The notes beneath the pieces are model-generated. The model did not search any database and was not told the origin of the DNA. It worked only from the letters and a program-made list of their open reading frames with translations. From IMG/VR virus record IMGVR_UViG_3300017776_000043, positions 1 to 40,534 of that record: a stretch of 40,534 nucleotides of DNA; one strand, 5' to 3'. This DNA comes from a virus. The first letter of the stretch is position 1, and every line of letters begins with the position of its first letter. Positions 39,970 through 40,534 of the stretch are shown piece after piece. The position numbers and the translations under genes were made by a program.

Positions 39970-40534
39970 AAGATTCCAACTAAGTCTAAAGATACGTCCA
40001 CCAGCCGCATAGTCTGGAATATACTCATACGAGTTATCTAATGCGTCTTCTATCTCAAGTTTGTAAGTACCTATTGCACCATTAGTGAAACTATAACTGA
40101 TATTAAATGTACTGACATCGTCAATTAGTCTACCATCAAAGTCAACACCTTTATCAAACTCTCCTAGATACTCAATAGTAAATCCATAGTCTGTATATGC
40201 AATCTTTGTTCTATAGTTTGGAACTCTTAGTTTATCTGAATCTGTAATCTCACCATATACAAATACCTTACCAATGTTCTTTTCTAATCTAATACCTCTA
40301 GACCTATATTCACCAGTGTTGATATAAGAATAAGCATTCATATCAAAATCTATTCCTTCATCAAACTTATAGTAATACAGAGATAATCCTTTGTATCCTA
40401 ATTCAGTTCCACGTCCTTGTTCTGGTAACAAGTTAGGATTTGCTGATACCCAAGAATCACCAAACTGTTCGTATAGATTAGGTAGTCGATAACTATTACC
40501 CATAGAGAATCTATATCCATTGTTTTCTAATCCT
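39961..40534 (-). CDS. TonB-dependent receptor, BtuB-like C-terminal barrel (N-terminus beyond window)
   Basis: The frame is open to the right edge, so about 190 C-terminal residues are seen. GYRFSMGNSYRLPNLYEQFG and ANPNLLPEQGRGTELGYKG are the TonB-receptor barrel motif (FRxPNLxELYG...NPNLxPE). Then come alternating strands with turns (NTGEYRSRGIRLEKN, YRTKIAYTDYGFTIEYLGEF) and a C-terminal strand ending in Trp (RLSWNLLW), the outer-membrane-protein signature for BAM. The strand order near ...IEDALDNSYEYIPDYAAGGRIFRLSW resembles BtuB ([20 protein letters not shown]). The plug and TonB box would lie outside the window. The gene is convergent to iscA and ends inside its last codons. Cobalamin or iron-chelate uptake is possible; substrate unknown. 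Confidence 0.82.
   Translation of the reverse strand, partial: GLENNGYRFSMGNSYRLPNLYEQFGDSWVSANPNLLPEQGRGTELGYKGLSLYYYKFDEGIDFDMNAYSYINTGEYRSRGIRLEKNIGKVFVYGEITDSDKLRVPNYRTKIAYTDYGFTIEYLGEFDKGVDFDGRLIDDVSTFNISYSFTNGAIGTYKLEIEDALDNSYEYIPDYAAGGRIFRLSWNLLW

Noticed and set aside
1-40534. tRNA genes, integrase or attachment sites
   Set aside because: No cloverleaf-like sequence, recombinase motif or end repeat was seen; gaps are too short to hide them.

Overview
The window is part of the virion-structure region of a marine T4-like myophage. It is about 37% GC by eye, densely packed, and most genes touch or overlap (TAATG or ATGA junctions). The T4 baseplate set is recognisable (gp48, gp53, gp27-like hub, gp5, gp25, gp6, gp8), along with gp4, a gp54/tube-like protein, gp26 and a tape measure. 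TATAAATA late promoters lie in front of several genes. No host housekeeping genes, tRNAs or integrase are visible. A BtuB-like outer-membrane receptor and an IscU of proteobacterial type point to a Gram-negative, probably proteobacterial, host rather than a cyanobacterium; this is inference.

Layout. Positions 33071 down to 1 (minus strand) form one long late block. In transcription order it holds gp48, gp53, a hub protein, the gp5 OB/lysozyme-like protein, a tail amidase, the gp5-type beta-helix needle, an unknown protein, gp25, gp6, a gpI/gp7-position protein, a fibre-like protein, gp8, a giant 1732-aa DUF4815-like protein, a small coiled coil and a 501-aa coiled-coil fibre. Then come two paralogous fibres built of [FY]-x-[GRA]-[DN] tetrapeptides, a coiled-coil protein, a GT8-like glycosyltransferase, a 2OG-oxygenase-like protein, a 122-aa structural protein and a large fibre that runs off the left edge. 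That fibre carries a cupredoxin-like domain with a complete type-1 copper ligand set.

Positions 33127 to 39969 (plus strand) form a second late operon: gp4 nuclease, a B12-binding-type radical SAM enzyme, a conserved virion protein, a tube-fold protein, gp26, a frame-shifted gp51-like extension, the tape measure, iscU and iscA. At 39961-40534 (minus strand) is the C-terminal half of a TonB-dependent receptor that runs off the right edge.

Most interesting points. (1) An iron-linked group sits inside the tail operon: radical SAM enzyme, IscU, IscA and a convergent TonB receptor. (2) A T8 slippery run at the end of gp26 would give a -1 frameshift into a 61-codon extension just before the tape measure, as in lambda G/GT. 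(3) By eye I find no GATC, CCGG or GGWCC anywhere in the window, and CCWGG only in Pro-Gly codons followed by C, which suggests strong restriction avoidance. (4) A copper-type domain lies in a tail fibre. (5) The tail lysozyme domain appears to have lost its catalytic Glu and lies next to an AmpD-type amidase.
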